Assembly (NCBI GenBank): GCA_947623455.1
Contig: OX392530.1
Location: 29,295,405-29,359,404, forward strand
DNA from: Mimachlamys varia
Taxonomy: Eukaryota; Mollusca; Bivalvia; Pectinida; Pectinidae
DNA: 64,000 nt
Direction: 5' to 3'
In this document: in pieces, positions 45,606 to 58,157 of the stretch
Layout of the letters: each line of letters starts with the position of its first letter
Position numbering within the stretch: position 1 is the stretch's first letter
Translations under genes and position numbers: made by a program
Notes under the pieces: generated by a model
Told to the model about the DNA's origin: nothing
The model's database searches: none
What the model saw: only the letters and a program-made list of their open reading frames with translations

Positions 45606-47480
45606 CTATAACGACGTTTCAAGTAGAGTTTTCTTCACAATGTTTTCCTTCCGTTTATCGTTATTCCTGTTGTCTGTTTTCGACACTCTTTGAGCAACTG
45701 AGTTTGTTTTCTCACTACCGTCTTTTAATTTTACATTTTCTGAAAGTTGTCGTCTGGTTAAATCTTCAAACGAACCCTCTCTCGAGGATACCGCTTCGAC
45801 GTATCCCTCATCCGGTATCGCTTTCTTCATTTGCGCATGCGTATTCTGCAAAGTTTGATTGTCCGAAACATGTTTGTTTAAACAACGTTCCGGTGACGGA
45901 GACAATTTCTGTACTTGCTCGTGGTCGATAATCTTTTGATCGGACCGTGTTTGTTCACGAGACATAGATTCTTTGAGCACAAGGTTTGAATTGTCACAAT
46001 CAGTATCCACACTAGACAGAGTTTTCTGTTGACGTTTAACATTGAAAGACATCGTAGATTGTACAAAGACTTCATCCTCACAAGAAAGACTCCCAGAGGA
46101 GTGTCTCAGTTTGGAATCCAAAGAAACATTCGACATTTTATGTGCACAAGAACTTCCCGGTTTACTTTTGAAATCACGTGCTTTCACATCACGTCGCGGA
46201 TTGGACACACGGCTTCTCGTTCTGGACGTCGGCACAGCCAAAAGTTGTGCAGAACCGTTGCACGGTAGGCTATGACGCCGCATACTGAACACGTGTTGGT
46301 CCCCGAGAGGCGATCCCTCAGAACCGATGCTTTGTTTACACCGGGACGATATCCCAGACACCGGAAGTGACTGGACAGAATGAACGGTCTCCACAGAGCC
46401 GTAATAGTCAGAAGTGAAGCTTTGTTCTCGTATGTGGTCAATGTTTGTCGTAGAATCTGACAGGGTCTTGGAACCTCTGATGTTAGACCGCTTGTTAACA
46501 CCTGTCGTTTCCTCCTGATTTCTATCTAGATTAAAGGCCCTAGGAGTGGTGTGTAACTGTTCGCGTTTCATACAGTTGTTCTCGTTCTCTTTGTTTTCCT
46601 GGAAACACTCATCCGATAGTGACGATGATTTGTCTTCGTTGTCATTTTCTTTCCGAATTTCGTCAACTATTTTTGATTGAATGTTTTTCTCATTTTTTGG
46701 TATTCTAATTTCTCCCCCAACACCGTTGCTCACACCGTAGGGATTTGTTGGTGCTGGGATTTGCTGTGGCGATGATGCTGGTTTGTTGCTTTCAATACTT
46801 TTGCTTTTCTCTGACTGCCATGCACGTAAAACATCCATATGACTTTTAACATCTGCTTTGTTTGGGTTCGAAGATGCTGACGATGGTCTTGGCGATGATT
46901 TGTTCGTCAGAAGGTTTGACGAGCTGCCATATTGTCTCATGACGGCTTGAAGGGGACCCGGGAAATTATAATTCAACTTCATATCGGATATGATTTTAGA
47001 ATTTGTTTCTTTGTTAGCAGATTTCGTCAAAACGGCCTCGCATTGAAAACTTGCTCTTCTCTCACGTTGGTGGGATTTGTTTTCGGACGAGGTGGTGCCA
47101 ATCGTAGCAGACTGTGGAATACACTGTACACTCGCGCGGCGTTGGACGAGATAGCGAGGGTCGGGATATGTCATTTGTAAATCAACAGATTGGTAACCTC
47201 GAAATGAGGACCCTCTCCGTCGAATTCCATCATCACTAAACGATTGGTCCTTCCTTTGCTCATCATTGCTTACGTCACTATCAAGTGAATCAAGACTGTT
47301 ATTGCTGGCATAGCTGTTACGACTAGGAGATGAATTATCCTCGATCCCATTCAAAGAAATATTGTCATTTCCAATTCTGTGTTCAACAATGACCGGTTTC
47401 ACTGGCACGTCTTCTTCGGATATACTAGAGAGGCTACCTCGTGAGTGCCATTGTGCAGTTAGGCCTTTATCTTTAAGATG
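45606..47480 (-). CDS. Terminal exon of a large gene: Ser-rich tail with C-terminal PDZ ligand
   Basis: The exon begins at 47480 after a good acceptor (minus strand TTTCTTTCTCTTCAG, then CATCTTAAAG) and encodes 624 residues, starting HLKDKGLTAQWHSRG, to the stop at 45606-45608. The ORF's GTG at 47408 is not a start. The protein is disordered, Ser/Asn/Lys-rich, with no folded domain. It has four basophilic phosphorylation-type motifs (RRRGSSF, QRRASV, RERRASF, MRRHSLP; the last is also 14-3-3-like) and ends KKTLLETSL, whose ETSL fits class I PDZ binding (S/T-x-hydrophobic). This suggests the cytoplasmic tail of a channel, transporter or scaffold regulated by PKA-type kinases; the family is not recognised. 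The phase (0) matches the exon at 63931-64000. Confidence 0.85.
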   Translation of the reverse strand, partial: HLKDKGLTAQWHSRGSLSSISEEDVPVKPVIVEHRIGNDNISLNGIEDNSSPSRNSYASNNSLDSLDSDVSNDEQRKDQSFSDDGIRRRGSSFRGYQSVDLQMTYPDPRYLVQRRASVQCIPQSATIGTTSSENKSHQRERRASFQCEAVLTKSANKETNSKIISDMKLNYNFPGPLQAVMRQYGSSSNLLTNKSSPRPSSASSNPNKADVKSHMDVLRAWQSEKSKSIESNKPASSPQQIPAPTNPYGVSNGVGGEIRIPKNEKNIQSKIVDEIRKENDNEDKSSSLSDECFQENKENENNCMKREQLHTTPRAFNLDRNQEETTGVNKRSNIRGSKTLSDSTTNIDHIREQSFTSDYYGSVETVHSVQSLPVSGISSRCKQSIGSEGSPLGDQHVFSMRRHSLPCNGSAQLLAVPTSRTRSRVSNPRRDVKARDFKSKPGSSCAHKMSNVSLDSKLRHSSGSLSCEDEVFVQSTMSFNVKRQQKTLSSVDTDCDNSNLVLKESMSREQTRSDQKIIDHEQVQKLSPSPERCLNKHVSDNQTLQNTHAQMKKAIPDEGYVEAVSSREGSFEDLTRRQLSENVKLKDGSEKTNSVAQRVSKTDNRNNDKRKENIVKKTLLETSL

Positions 47481-47486
47481 CTGAAG

Positions 47487-49990
47487 AGAAAGAAATGAAG
47501 AGAATCAGTTTAAACAGTAATAATATAGGGATAAACTTAACGACAAAAATAATACGACCATGCATAATGAATACATGGCATAATTTATTGTTTCCGGTCG
47601 GCATTCATTGGCTTCCGGTTCATTGCATGTTTTGAAGTACTAAGCAATTACCGACTAAACAAAGCTTATTAGCTATGACAATATTACATCTTGAAACACA
47701 GACATGCTTCAAAATGGACATTTCTTTTGAGTTTAACATAATTGTCATCTTACGACGTGCACCTTCATTTATGAAAGGATATCAGCAGATCAAATTAAAA
47801 AAAAAAATAAAAAAATCGGGAGGTTTCTAGGCGTAATGGGACCTTCGAAACAATATTGAGACTCGTACCGTTTTTCAAATATCACAATATATCCCCGCAC
47901 AATATACTGTTGCAGCTCTACAATATGATTTTGAAATAATTGCATGTATACTAGAATGAAATCAGATTTGGTTCTATCAAGATTCATTAGTAATGAATCA
48001 TCGAGTCAATTAAGGGACGATTTTATTACACGCGCATAGAAAACCGAAAAAAGGGAACACTTTACATGTAAATCAATAGCAAGCAATGCGTGTTTTAATT
48101 ATATCTGCCAAAAAGGATTCACAAAGTGTGATGTCTCGTTGGTTATAGAATAGTTCGAAGCTAGTATGATTATATGATTTAAACACATTTAATTAAAGCA
48201 CGGCAACAAGTCCTTCCATTTCATCCATGGTTCTATGTTTCGTAGACAAAAACTCAAAAATATTATATCTGATCGAAATTCCTAATTCCATATACTGGTA
48301 TGTTTGGTTCATAACAAATGATGTGATTAATCATGGTATTATGTCACAGTTTATACAATTGTCCATGTTTGGATAGATGTACCCGTTAATAGTAAGCCGT
48401 GTGTTGATTGAAATGTCAAACTCGTTTGAATTTAATCTCTAGTTATGAAATCTTTCCTTTACTCAACAGCTAAAGCATGCACATAACATGTATATCAGAA
48501 ACTTGAATTTATTTTGTCTGAAAGTGTCTGGAATTCGTTCACATAGAAAACGTGAATTTTATATTGACACTGTGAATAGACGTGTTGGACCATTGCCATT
48601 TAAGATTTACTCATGGCCAACCTTACCATTAGGTCGTTACGTAATACATTCCAGTGTTGTCGGAGTTGAACACTTTAAAATATGTATGTGTTGCACCCGT
48701 TTTACAGATCAAGTTTATATTTACCTGCAATTAGCATGGTTATACCGACTGAAACATGTGATTTTGCGATGGCCATTTCATGTACTGTAGTTTTAAAGGT
48801 TCGGGTTACGGGGATCATTTCACTGTCTTAAAATGGAGTTGAAGCGTTAGAACATATACCAAATGTAATGCAAATTTCCAAGGGACTGCCAAATGCAACA
48901 GCCAACAATAATTTCTAAACAGGTATGAGTTGAAAATGATCCTCTTCATCACAAATAACCCAAACATGATTATTTTTGAAATTTTAATCGAACCTTAAAT
49001 GCTAATTAGACCTGTCACAAATATTGAGAAACGGTTGTAAGGTAGTGGTCAATCTGAATCCATTTGAGTTCATCAAATTTGTTAACTACTGATAGCTTAT
49101 ATTAGGGACATGAATATTTGTTACTGTTAGTTTTGGAAGTAAAACCTAAGATTTTTGCCGTAATTTGACACTGGAAGGGTGCCCCCCTCCCCCCCCCCCA
49201 TGTGTATAATATGAGTATACATGTACATGTAATATATGACAGGGAAGTGGGGGGGGGGGGCGTTTGTATCCAAAATTGATCTTCCCTACCCCCATCCAAG
49301 TGTAAAATTACATTAAAAACACGTGGTTTAGGTCTAAGACTAGCTGTACCACTTTATCATACATCCTAGTGATATTACGAAGCAATTCAAACCAGTCTAG
49401 GACTGCGTGGTAAAATCGATACGGCCGGTTAAAGGAACACGCACAACCAAAAAGTGCAATGTTGACCCCAGCTTTTAGTACTGTGAATCACCCGATCTCT
49501 CGTCTTAAAAGTTTAAAGCTAAGTGATAAAGGCTTTGATTTCGTTTTTGAGATACATACAAAACATTCTATTAGGCAGGTAACTATTAATTAAATCGTCT
49601 TTCAAGTCACAATTGTATAGGTAGGCACATAAATATACGTACGTGTCAAAGATAAGTTTTTTTTCTCGGCGGCGGGTGACACTTCTGATAAGTAGGACTA
49701 ATAGTAGTAGCTCCTGTTTATTCTGATTTCATGAGCTCATAAAACCCCACAGTGAGTCAGATGACAGAAAGAATAAAGCCTGATCGAAATGGAGGGTCGA
49801 AATGGAGGGTCGAATTGGGGAATACTGGAACTAAATTACTTCGGTATCAGGAACCGGGATGGGGGGAGGGGGGGGGGGGGGGCGCAGCAGAAAGATCAGA
49901 GGCGGGATGGGGCTATGATAAATTGATCGGATAGGTAAGTTGGTGGGTGTATAGGGTTTAGGTCCTCTCAACAACAGAGGTCATTAAGGA
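47487..49990 (-). other. Large intron, 3' part: no exon recognised
   Basis: AT-rich. Poly(C) and poly(G) tracts lie at about 49184-49198, 49249-49262 and 49862-49884. A hAT-like MITE fragment is at 49288-49372 (GTGTAAAATTACATTAAA, GGTCTAAGACTAGCTGTA). Open frames here have no domain support. Confidence 0.5.
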
Positions 49991-49999
49991 CATGCTCCA

Positions 50000-51255
50000 T
50001 GTAAGTAGTGTATAAGTATGTTTGTAGTGTATAAAGTATAATAGTAGTTTATAAGTATAATTGTAGTGTATAGGTTTGTTTGTAGTGTGTAAGTATGTTT
50101 GTAGTGTATAAGTATGTTTGTAGTGTATAAGTATGCTTGTAGTATATAAGTGTGTTTGTAGTGTATAAGTATGGTTGTAGTGTATAAGTGTGTTTGTAGT
50201 GTGTAAGCATGTTTGCAGTGTATAAGTATGTTTGTAGTGTATAAGTACGTTTGTAGTGTATAAATATTTTTGTAGTGTATAAGTACGTTTGTAGTGTATA
50301 AGTATGTTTGTAGTATATTGTTTGTAGTGTATAAGTATGATTGTAGTGTATAAGTATGATTGTAGTGTATAAGTATGATTGTAGTGTATAAGTATGATTG
50401 TAGTGTATAAGTATGCTTGTAGTTTATAAGTATAATTGTAGTGTATAAGTATGTTTGTAGTGTATAAGTATGTCTGTAGGGTATAAGTATGATTGTAGTG
50501 TATAAGTATGGTTGTAGTGTATAAGTATGGTTGTAGTGTATAAGTATGCTTGTAGTGTATAAGTATGCTTGTAGTGTATAAGTTTGTTTGTAGTGTATAA
50601 GTATGATTGTAGTGTATAAGTATGTTTGTAGTGTATAAGTGTGTTTGTAGTGTATAAGTATGCTTGTAGTGTATAAGTATGTTTGTAGTGTATAAGTATG
50701 ATTGTAGTGTATAAGTATGCTTGTAGTGTATAAGTATGCTTGTAGTGTATAAGTATGATTGTAGTGTATACGTGTGTTTGTAGTGTATAAGTATGATTGT
50801 AGTGTATACTCGTGTTTGTAGTGTATAAGTATGTTTGCAGTGTATAAGTATGTTTGTAGTGTATAAGTATGCTTGTAGTGTATAAGTATGATTGTAGTGT
50901 ATAAGTATGTTTGTAGTGTATAAGTGTGTTTGTAGTGTATAAGTATATTTGTAGTGTATACGTGTGTTTGTAGTGTATAAGTATGCTTGTAGTGTATAAG
51001 TATGTTTGTAGTGTATAAGTATGCTTGTAGTGTATAAGTGTGCTTGTAGTGTATAAGTATGATTGTAGTGTATAAATATGATTATAGTGTATAAGTATGA
51101 TTGTAGTTTATAAGTGTGTTTGTAGTGTATAAGTATGATTGTAGTGTATAAGTATGCTTGTAGTGTATAAGTATGTATGTAGTGTATAAGTATGTTTGTA
51201 GTGTATAAGTATGTTTGTAGTATATAAGTTTGTGTGTAGTGTATAAGTATGTTTG
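50000..51255. repeat. 19-bp minisatellite, about 65 copies
   Basis: Unit TGTAGTGTATAAGTATGNT with the variable base pair mostly TT, AT, CT or GT before TGTAG. Three units make 19 codons, so the minus strand shows a 456-codon frame rich in Tyr, Thr, Leu and His; it is a repeat artefact inside the large intron. Confidence 0.95.
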
Positions 51256-51467
51256 CCTCCTTATGGTAGCGAGGATCTGATGCCGACTTTACAGTGTTAT
51301 CTCGCCGAAATATCATGCTAAAGTACACAACACATCGTTCCTCTCAAAGGGACCCCGATAATTCGTACACAATTTTATTTATTTATTTTTTTGAGTGGGG
51401 ATCTATCCCCCAAGCCAATCTGATTAAAACCATCTGTTATGATACGTTCCCACGGTTAAGAGAATAT

Positions 51468-51624
51468 AAGACTCTTTCATGACCAGGGATGTAAGATAGA
51501 GAAGTTCCACCCGAAGGGTTTTCAAATTTGGCAAAACCCTCGGCAAAGCCTCGGATTTTACCTAATTTGAAAGCCCCCGATTGGAATTTCCCTATCTTAC
51601 ACCTTTGGTCATGAAAGAGTCTTT
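51468..51624. repeat. Foldback element, about 42-bp arms
   Basis: AAGACTCTTTCATGACCAGG...GTAAGATAG...GTTCCA at the left is inverted as TGGAATTTCCCTATCTTAC...GGTCATGAAAGAGTCTT at the right. A second inverted pair lies inside (GGGTTTTCAAATT / AATTTGAAAGCCC). This is a typical MITE architecture. Confidence 0.8.
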
Positions 51625-51855
51625 TTCTCTGATATAACTACCAGAAAAAACTCAAAAACCATGAAAATACGTTTTCATTGGCTACCATTTTGAAAATTTC
51701 AACTTTTTCCTTGAGCTTATTTGACGAAAACGAATTAGACAGCGCCGAAAAATTAATCTCATCTTTCTGGTGTTTATGGTTAAATTTTTGTGAAAGGTTT
51801 TAATTTCATCAAGCCGTCATTTATCTCTTTCCGGCATCAGATATTACCGTATTCA

Positions 51856-51928
51856 TGACGTCACGTCATTGTTGAGCCATTGTGACGTCACGTCGCGTGA
51901 TATGCTATGTAAGATTTTTCTTACATAG
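51856..51928. promoter_or_regulatory. Paired CRE-like sites and a perfect hairpin
   Basis: TGACGTCACGTC occurs twice, at 51856 and 51882, 26 bp apart. Downstream GCTATGTAAG and CTTACATAGC (about 51903-51928) form a perfect 10-bp stem with a 6-base loop. There is no adjacent start of a gene, so regulatory function is uncertain. Confidence 0.3.
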
Positions 51929-52010
51929 CTTTCTTACATGGGAAAACTCTATCCAACATGGCGATATATGAGAGAACGTACAATAACAGGTGATTTTAAT
52001 CAGATTGTTC

Positions 52011-52085
52011 AAAAGTGTTAAATTGCTCTTAACACCTTGTTTAAGGTCCAAAACTATAGCTGTAACGAATTATCAGGTCCCTGTG
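52011..52085 (+). repeat. Right-end fragment of the hAT-like MITE family
   Basis: TTAAGGTCCAAAACTATAGC, TGTAACGAATTATCAG and GTCCCTGTG match the right arm of the copy at 61865-62088. Confidence 0.65.
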
Positions 52086-52940
52086 GTTCCTCCCTGTAAC
52101 AGATTACTTTGTTATTCCCTTTAAGTTAATAAAATGCTATTCGTTTAACAGGGAATAACAGTTTAAAGAACTTTGGTAGGTCCAGGCCCGGGGCTAACAT
52201 CTACTTCAAATAGGGCGCTGTGATCGGACGGGATACTATGGTATGCCTGCATTATATGTATTTTTTTTTTTACAAAAAAACCCCATTACAATTGTATTAT
52301 AAGCATGTGATTTTAAATATGCAGTAAGTTTTGTTAACACATCTACCGTACGTAGTAGCGGATTTCACACTGGATAAACGGCGTACATTCTTCTGTTACT
52401 CATTTACACGAACTTAATATTTGACAGATTGACAGTCTAAATCGGGTTGCCTTACACCGTTATAATATATCGTTGCAAAAGCAAAGATGGTCGAATTTTA
52501 ACATTAATTCCCATGCCTGGTAGGCAATTAGCACTTTGCTAATATCCTTATGTAAATTTAGACCACCTTTTGGAACATTCTCTGCTTTAAATAGCAAATT
52601 TTAAAATTCAAATGGTTGGAAAATGTTCGTTACTAAATGTAATTAGCATATACTAATTAATGAGGCGTGAAACAGAATTATCCTGATTCATTGGATACCT
52701 ATATATTAAAAGACGTCCACGTGTTGGGTGTCGTCATAAAAATCATAATTCAAATACAATGTAGGTTTAATTATACAACGAAGTGTTAATTTAGCGTGTG
52801 TACGTTAAAAGTCGCTTGAATAAAGATGGCATACGAAGTTGGCATACAAAGTTGGAATACAAAGTTGGCATGGCATACAAAGTTGGTATACGAAGTTGGC
52901 ATACTTGGTGGATTATGTCAATAGAGAAGGAGATGACTTT
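52086..52940. other. Intron sequence with a short irregular repeat
   Basis: Mostly featureless. GGCATACAAAGTTGG-type phrases recur five or six times at about 52826-52905. Confidence 0.4.
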
Positions 52941-52947
52941 CGTGAAA

Positions 52948-53970
52948 CTAGATAAAAAAATACATTTCGCGGTAATCATTGCAAGTCATCACAGTACAAA
53001 CTGGTATTTCACTACTATCGAGAAAGGGAAAATTCATTATCGGAAAATCGAAATCATCACGTTTATCATAAAGCTTACTAGTAAGCTGTCCGTGTTGGTC
53101 ATATTTTAAGTAATGATCGAGGTAAGGACCTGATGTAAGAGAGTCTGTTGTGTCCTTAATCTTAAGTTCAGTAGGGTATATACGATCGACTAGGTCAGCA
53201 AACTTCTTGTTGTTTATAGACAACACATCGCCGATATACCTGAAAGTGAAATTGAAAGATTTTTGTAACCCGTCCTGATAATGATAAGCCCTTCGACAAA
53301 TTCAGCCTCGTATGAAAACAAAAACAAGGCAGCCAAACGTGGGACACAGTCTACTGAAAAATCTCTCCTCCGAACTCAACAAAGATATTGTCAGCCAGGA
53401 ATTCAATAATTCATACAATATCTTCCTCAGTATATTTCATCCTAGCTTTTGTTGTGTTTTTGACAAAGTATGCTCAAAGATAACTCAAACCATGCATTTG
53501 TATCGTCGTCCACCTTTTTTGGAGAGAAAGCTCTCATAATGAGAGACCGAAGACTTCTTTCATTTTGGTATGTGGTATAGTGTACAGGGTGTAAAAATCA
53601 AATGTTTTGATAGACGAAAAATTCTTTAGAATGGAGTGCTCAAGATTGATCAGAAGATATTTTGAGTTTTTCAAAATCCACATCCCGTTAATGCTTCTCC
53701 TGTAGTACAGTGTTACAATAGGATTGCAGCCCTGCTTTAACGGTACTAAGAATGGTAATATTAAAGGAGTTTGGATAATGGCTTGGTTCCGCAATGAGAA
53801 GAGCCAGCGATAAAACGTTGCGTATAAGGGTCCTTGTGCAGTTTAGGTATCCAATATAGCCGAGGTAAGTCAGTGTCTTTATTGGGTATCTTGATTTAAT
53901 AAGATTGTAATACTGTAAGATTGTAAAACAAGACATTTTTGAGGATAGTAATGCTCTCGATATTGACACT
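52948..53970 (-). pseudogene. Decayed reverse transcriptase, possibly Penelope-like
   Basis: Read on the minus strand across several frames. Near 53890 comes YLGYIGYLNCTRTL (expected WxPKLHK-type). Then follow STVKAGLQSYCNTVLQEKH (ending about 53690), MWILKNSKYLL, IKTFDFYTLYTIPHTKMKE, LAALFLFSYEAEFVEG (about 53325-53280), FNFTFRYIGDVLSINN (about 53250-53210), IYPTELKIKDTTDS and TKLYDKRDDFDFPIMNFPFL. This order and wording fits a family of mollusc and cnidarian RT elements I recall as Penelope-like; that class name is uncertain. The catalytic YIDD is YIGD, and at least three frame changes separate the pieces, so it is dead. It lies inside the large intron, same strand as the host gene. Confidence 0.75.
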
Positions 53971-56114
53971 TTATACTAGTCATAGTACAAATCGCTTCAG
54001 TTGTAGTTCTGAAATAAGTCATTTGCTAATATATGATCTATTTAGTTAACAAATCAAATGATATGAATTCGCGTTTTCATATCTTCGTGCAAATGCCTAT
54101 CGCGAAAAAAGGCGAATATGTTTATACCGCGAAGTTTTCCATTTATGTATTGCTCTTCTGCTTCATCTGTGAACTATCAACACACTGGTGTCATATCGAG
54201 GTCATGAGGGTCAACAAAAACAGACACCAGTATTCCGAGGTCCCTTTAAGTGTCTCTCCAATTAAAATCTTTATCGGAGTAGGGTGTCGTGTCATTAAAC
54301 CTGACAGCGGTCAGCTCCACATGTTGTCAATTCCCCGTCATACTGCCCAAGATTTGTAAGGTTAATACGAACGACACCCTGTCTTAATGTCAAGACAAAT
54401 AACAGCAAATGCAGTTGGTTTCAAACATTTTGGAAGCTATTTCGGAAACAATTTTATTGCTACATTTAAGTTTATGTAATTGGAGGGAAATCCGATAAGC
54501 CTCGATAGGAAATGGCCATGTTGCGACTCCCAGTAAATACAATTCTACCACGACAGCTAACAATACATTGATTCTAAAGTGATACATACGTTTGAATAGA
54601 GAGGTATGTCGGGTGATTATGATGGAACCTGCTGTGAGAACTATGTGGCAATAAAGTTGATCGACTACTTTTGCCTGGAGCATCACACTTACCCGTATTT
54701 CACGGAACCTTACTCCTCGCGCATAATAGTACTGGTCATGACCTTTGAACTATCCGGGTCACACTATCCATGTCAATTTCTAAATGTACAAACCGATTCT
54801 AAAATTCTTGTCCAAACACCAACCACGTGTTTCCGGGGTTATCTTTGTTATACTGACAACTATTTCTATAACAAAAGTATGATAATGTAGACATTTCAAT
54901 TTGGTATCATCGTTGATTTTGGTTTCACGAGTAAGGACTGTCTCACTGATGTTTCGGACATCTAGCACTGTCCAACGTCAGTCGTAGCCTACTGGTGACG
55001 TGAACCAGTTCCTGCACCAATCATTTTGAAAACAAAATTCGATGCTAAACAAGGTCAGTAATGGGTTCATAAATATATATACTCAGTATTTCATGTTTAT
55101 GTTTAGAGAAAAAAATAAAAAATGCAAGCATTATTTAGTTTATGTGCTTTATTACCCGACGATATCTAACATGCGTGTTCTTGATTTTAAAAATCTTGAA
55201 GATGTTTCCGTCGTCTGGAGTTCATACTGAAAACATTCCTCGCGTTATGTCAGAATTAAGTGACAAGCGAATAGTACCGGCTGGTCTGGCTGGAGACTTT
55301 GCACCCGATGCCTTCAGAATATTATTTCCTTGAATACCAAAAATGACTTCGGCACAACCATTCTCGGACCCGGAAATAAACATATGCGATAGCTTCAGAT
55401 TTATTTAGGCTATAAGGATTAGTATGAAAAGTAGACATACGAAAGAAAAACATTTTTAAAAAGTAAGGACGGCTGACATCCAAGCTTGAGTCTGCCAATT
55501 TGGCAACCATTTATAACTTTATAGTTTAAATTTTACATGCATGGATTCTTTTGTTGAATTGTACGTAGAGGGTGAAATAAGAAAACAATGTTTTTTATTG
55601 ACATAATTCGTGAGCCTGTAAAAGTTTGTTATATTTTCGTTTAATCTACGCCATCGGTGCTGTTTAGGATAAAGGTGTTAAGGCTGTTCTTTACGGCTTC
55701 CCCAAGTATTGCATTGTAGTCATTAGTAGTCTCTAATCGTATTTACCAGGCAGTCGCCTAATTACAATCAGTCGATTTTTTACCTGGCCAAGCAATTCCT
55801 GATATTCCCTGAGGGGAATATACCACGTTTAACTGAATTCGTTACATAGATATAAATACACTGTATATGCTGAAGGTTGCAGTATTAATGTATTGACCGT
55901 AAATCTTTTATCAAAAGGAATTTATAAGTAATATAAAACGGGGATATATGCTTGTTAAACACGGGTTGTGACAATAACTTGAAAGGGAACTGCAGTCAGC
56001 GGCATTATGAATTGAACATATCAACATTCAAATATTTTTGTTAACGAAATGAGTTATTGGTCACGCGCCGAATATAGATGTTAAATAAATAAAGGACAAT
56101 TTTATCTCTTTTAT
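53971..56114 (-). other. Large intron: nothing recognised
   Basis: Several 60-108 codon frames lie here but none has a recognisable domain or matching splice signals that I can support. Some of the first few hundred bases may be further 5' remains of the decayed RT element. Confidence 0.4.
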
Positions 56115-56326
56115 ACGATTATGAAACAAGTTTTAACAACTTATAATTCCTGATGACCTGGTGTTAGCGCATGCGGTGTGCTACGATAGGAGGAAACCGG
56201 AGTACTCGGAGAAAACCAACGTAGTAAGGAAGGTGATCTATACGTTTCCATGTCTGATCTAGAAATCAAACCCCAGCAGCCTTTAGTGAAAAGCGAGCGC
56301 ACCCTCCACTGCGCCAACCAAGCACT
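56115..56326 (-). mobile_element. tRNA-derived SINE, copy 3 (inverted, older)
   Basis: On the minus strand: A box GTTGGCGCAGTGGAGGGTGC, diverged B box GGGGTTTGATTTC, body TTTTCTCCGAGTACTCCGG and TTTCCTCC, tail ACTTGTTTCATAAT. Same family as 20930-21163 and 42151-42380. Its A box matches the tRNA consensus best, but its B box has decayed. Confidence 0.8.
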
Positions 56327-57860
56327 CTTATAAATATACAGATATGTTTCCTTCGTGTCACACTTGATCGCAAAAGTCAGCCATGATCTCGTTGAGATAG
56401 GACTTTTTAAGAACACTGAATTATGTCTCTACTTACGCTCTTTAGTTTGCACACTATTAGTAATCTGGCACTAAGAATCAATACTTTAATGATATCTAAA
56501 CTACTTGAAGGCTGCGGTCAGATATCGCGCCGACATATCTAATTTGTTTTCGACACCGAGAGTCGAACGTAGCAGAAAACAAGTGTGTTTTATCAATTTG
56601 TAATAATTTTAAATAGTAATATATAAAACTAATATAAGACACCATTCAATAATTTGATAATGAAGAAACGAAGGAACATTTGGACAGTACGTATCCATGG
56701 AAGGAAGATGATAATGAAAGCATAATCAACCAATTTTGTCAAAGAATTATAAGCAATACTTTGACATAGGCTGTCCCCATATGATTTTCTGTTGGATATA
56801 ATGCCGATTACATCCTTCTTTTCCGAAGACCTGTTTCCTCGTATGTTATGAAAGAATAGAATTCAATATGTTTCCATTAGAAAACTCTAGAATTCTGTTC
56901 TAGAATTCAAACACAAAATAGACCTTCTCGTTTATAGAAAAATACGGAAATACGTTTTTTTTAAAATTGATTAAGTATACGCTTTCACCATGTTATTGAC
57001 ATGAAAAAGACAACATGGAAGGATCACAAGGTTTTACAAGCAAGATTGTAATATATTTTTCGAACTTTGAACGCTTCAGAGATGAACCTGTGTGTAGTAG
57101 GTGAGTACCATTGACAATTCTAAGACACTTCCAGACAAACTGATATATTAGACAAGAAGAGATATATACATCGTACGTTTTTTCCCCTCGTTTGTTGGTT
57201 GAGCGTCTCGCTGTGGAGTAAAATGTCTGAGGTGGTCCGACTCAGTCCTAGACAAGTTAAACAAGAAAGAAGTCTACCACTCGCTATACACAAACATATT
57301 ACTCGAACGATGTTGACTCTAGACAAACTTCACTTGGATAGGGTATATATTTTGAGAGAATTTTACTCCCGGTATAATCCGCGTGCTATGTGGTAACTAG
57401 TAAACAGAGTGATAGCCGATATCCCGGTAGATAACACGTCTTTATTACAGCCAAAGTCCAGTGTAACAGAAGTACAGACTTGATGTGGGGTCCATTAGAC
57501 GGGGATTGGGGAATACATACGATAAAAAAATCTTCAAAGTAAGCTTATCATTCAATGTACGAAGATTTTGAAAAGGTATTCGATAACTAGCCAACTAGTA
57601 GGGTCTAGGTGTTGTTAGTTGATTCGACCACAGGAGTTTCTAACTATAGAGGTTATAGATAGAGTGATTGGATATTTTATTTATCACAGGGGTCTGTCAC
57701 AGTAGAGTTTATAAGTTTATTTAATTTATCTCAAAGGAGGGCAGCGGGTACCCCGTCAAGGACGTCCATCTGTGGACTTCAGCCGCTGTGATGGGCATAG
57801 TCTTTAAGTCAACTTATATATAATTACCCCTCTCACGTCAGCCGAACACAGACCACATGC
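56327..57860 (-). other. Large intron: nothing recognised
   Basis: No exon, RNA gene or clear repeat was identified on either strand. Confidence 0.4.
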
Positions 57861-58000
57861 ACTTGCTTGAGTTTATGTCAGTAAATAATATATATAGGAG
57901 CAACCCATTAAAGAATGTAACGGAAGTCCATTATATTCTTTAATGGGCGGCTCCTTGTTATACATTATATTTTTATTTACTGACAGAAACTCAAGCAACT
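57861..58000. repeat. 140-bp foldback element
   Basis: Inverted blocks: TTGCTTGAGTTTATGTCAGT and GGAGCAACCCATTAAAGAAT at left, ATTCTTTAATGGGCGGCTCC and ACTGACAGAAACTCAAGCAA at right. TA-rich spacers separate the blocks within each arm. Confidence 0.85.
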
Positions 58001-58157
58001 GTGGTTAGGGAATGATGCAAAATAGAAGCTATTTTGGCTAATGAACGAACAGCAGTAAGTAAGAGAAACAGCGATGCTGAAATAGCAGACCTAGTCCACA
58101 CATCTTCGATATATTGGTCTAAATTGTCGACTTGATATAAACATTATACTGTAAAAG

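Noticed and set aside
45470..45931. 153-codon plus-strand frame
   Set aside because: Overlaps the end of the minus-strand terminal exon in antisense; no domain.
49958..51328. 456-codon minus-strand open frame
   Set aside because: Translation of a 19-bp minisatellite (three units = 19 codons); no start context or domain.
54033..54890. Frames of 94-108 codons in the large intron
   Set aside because: No domain, no supported splice sites; composition typical of chance frames.
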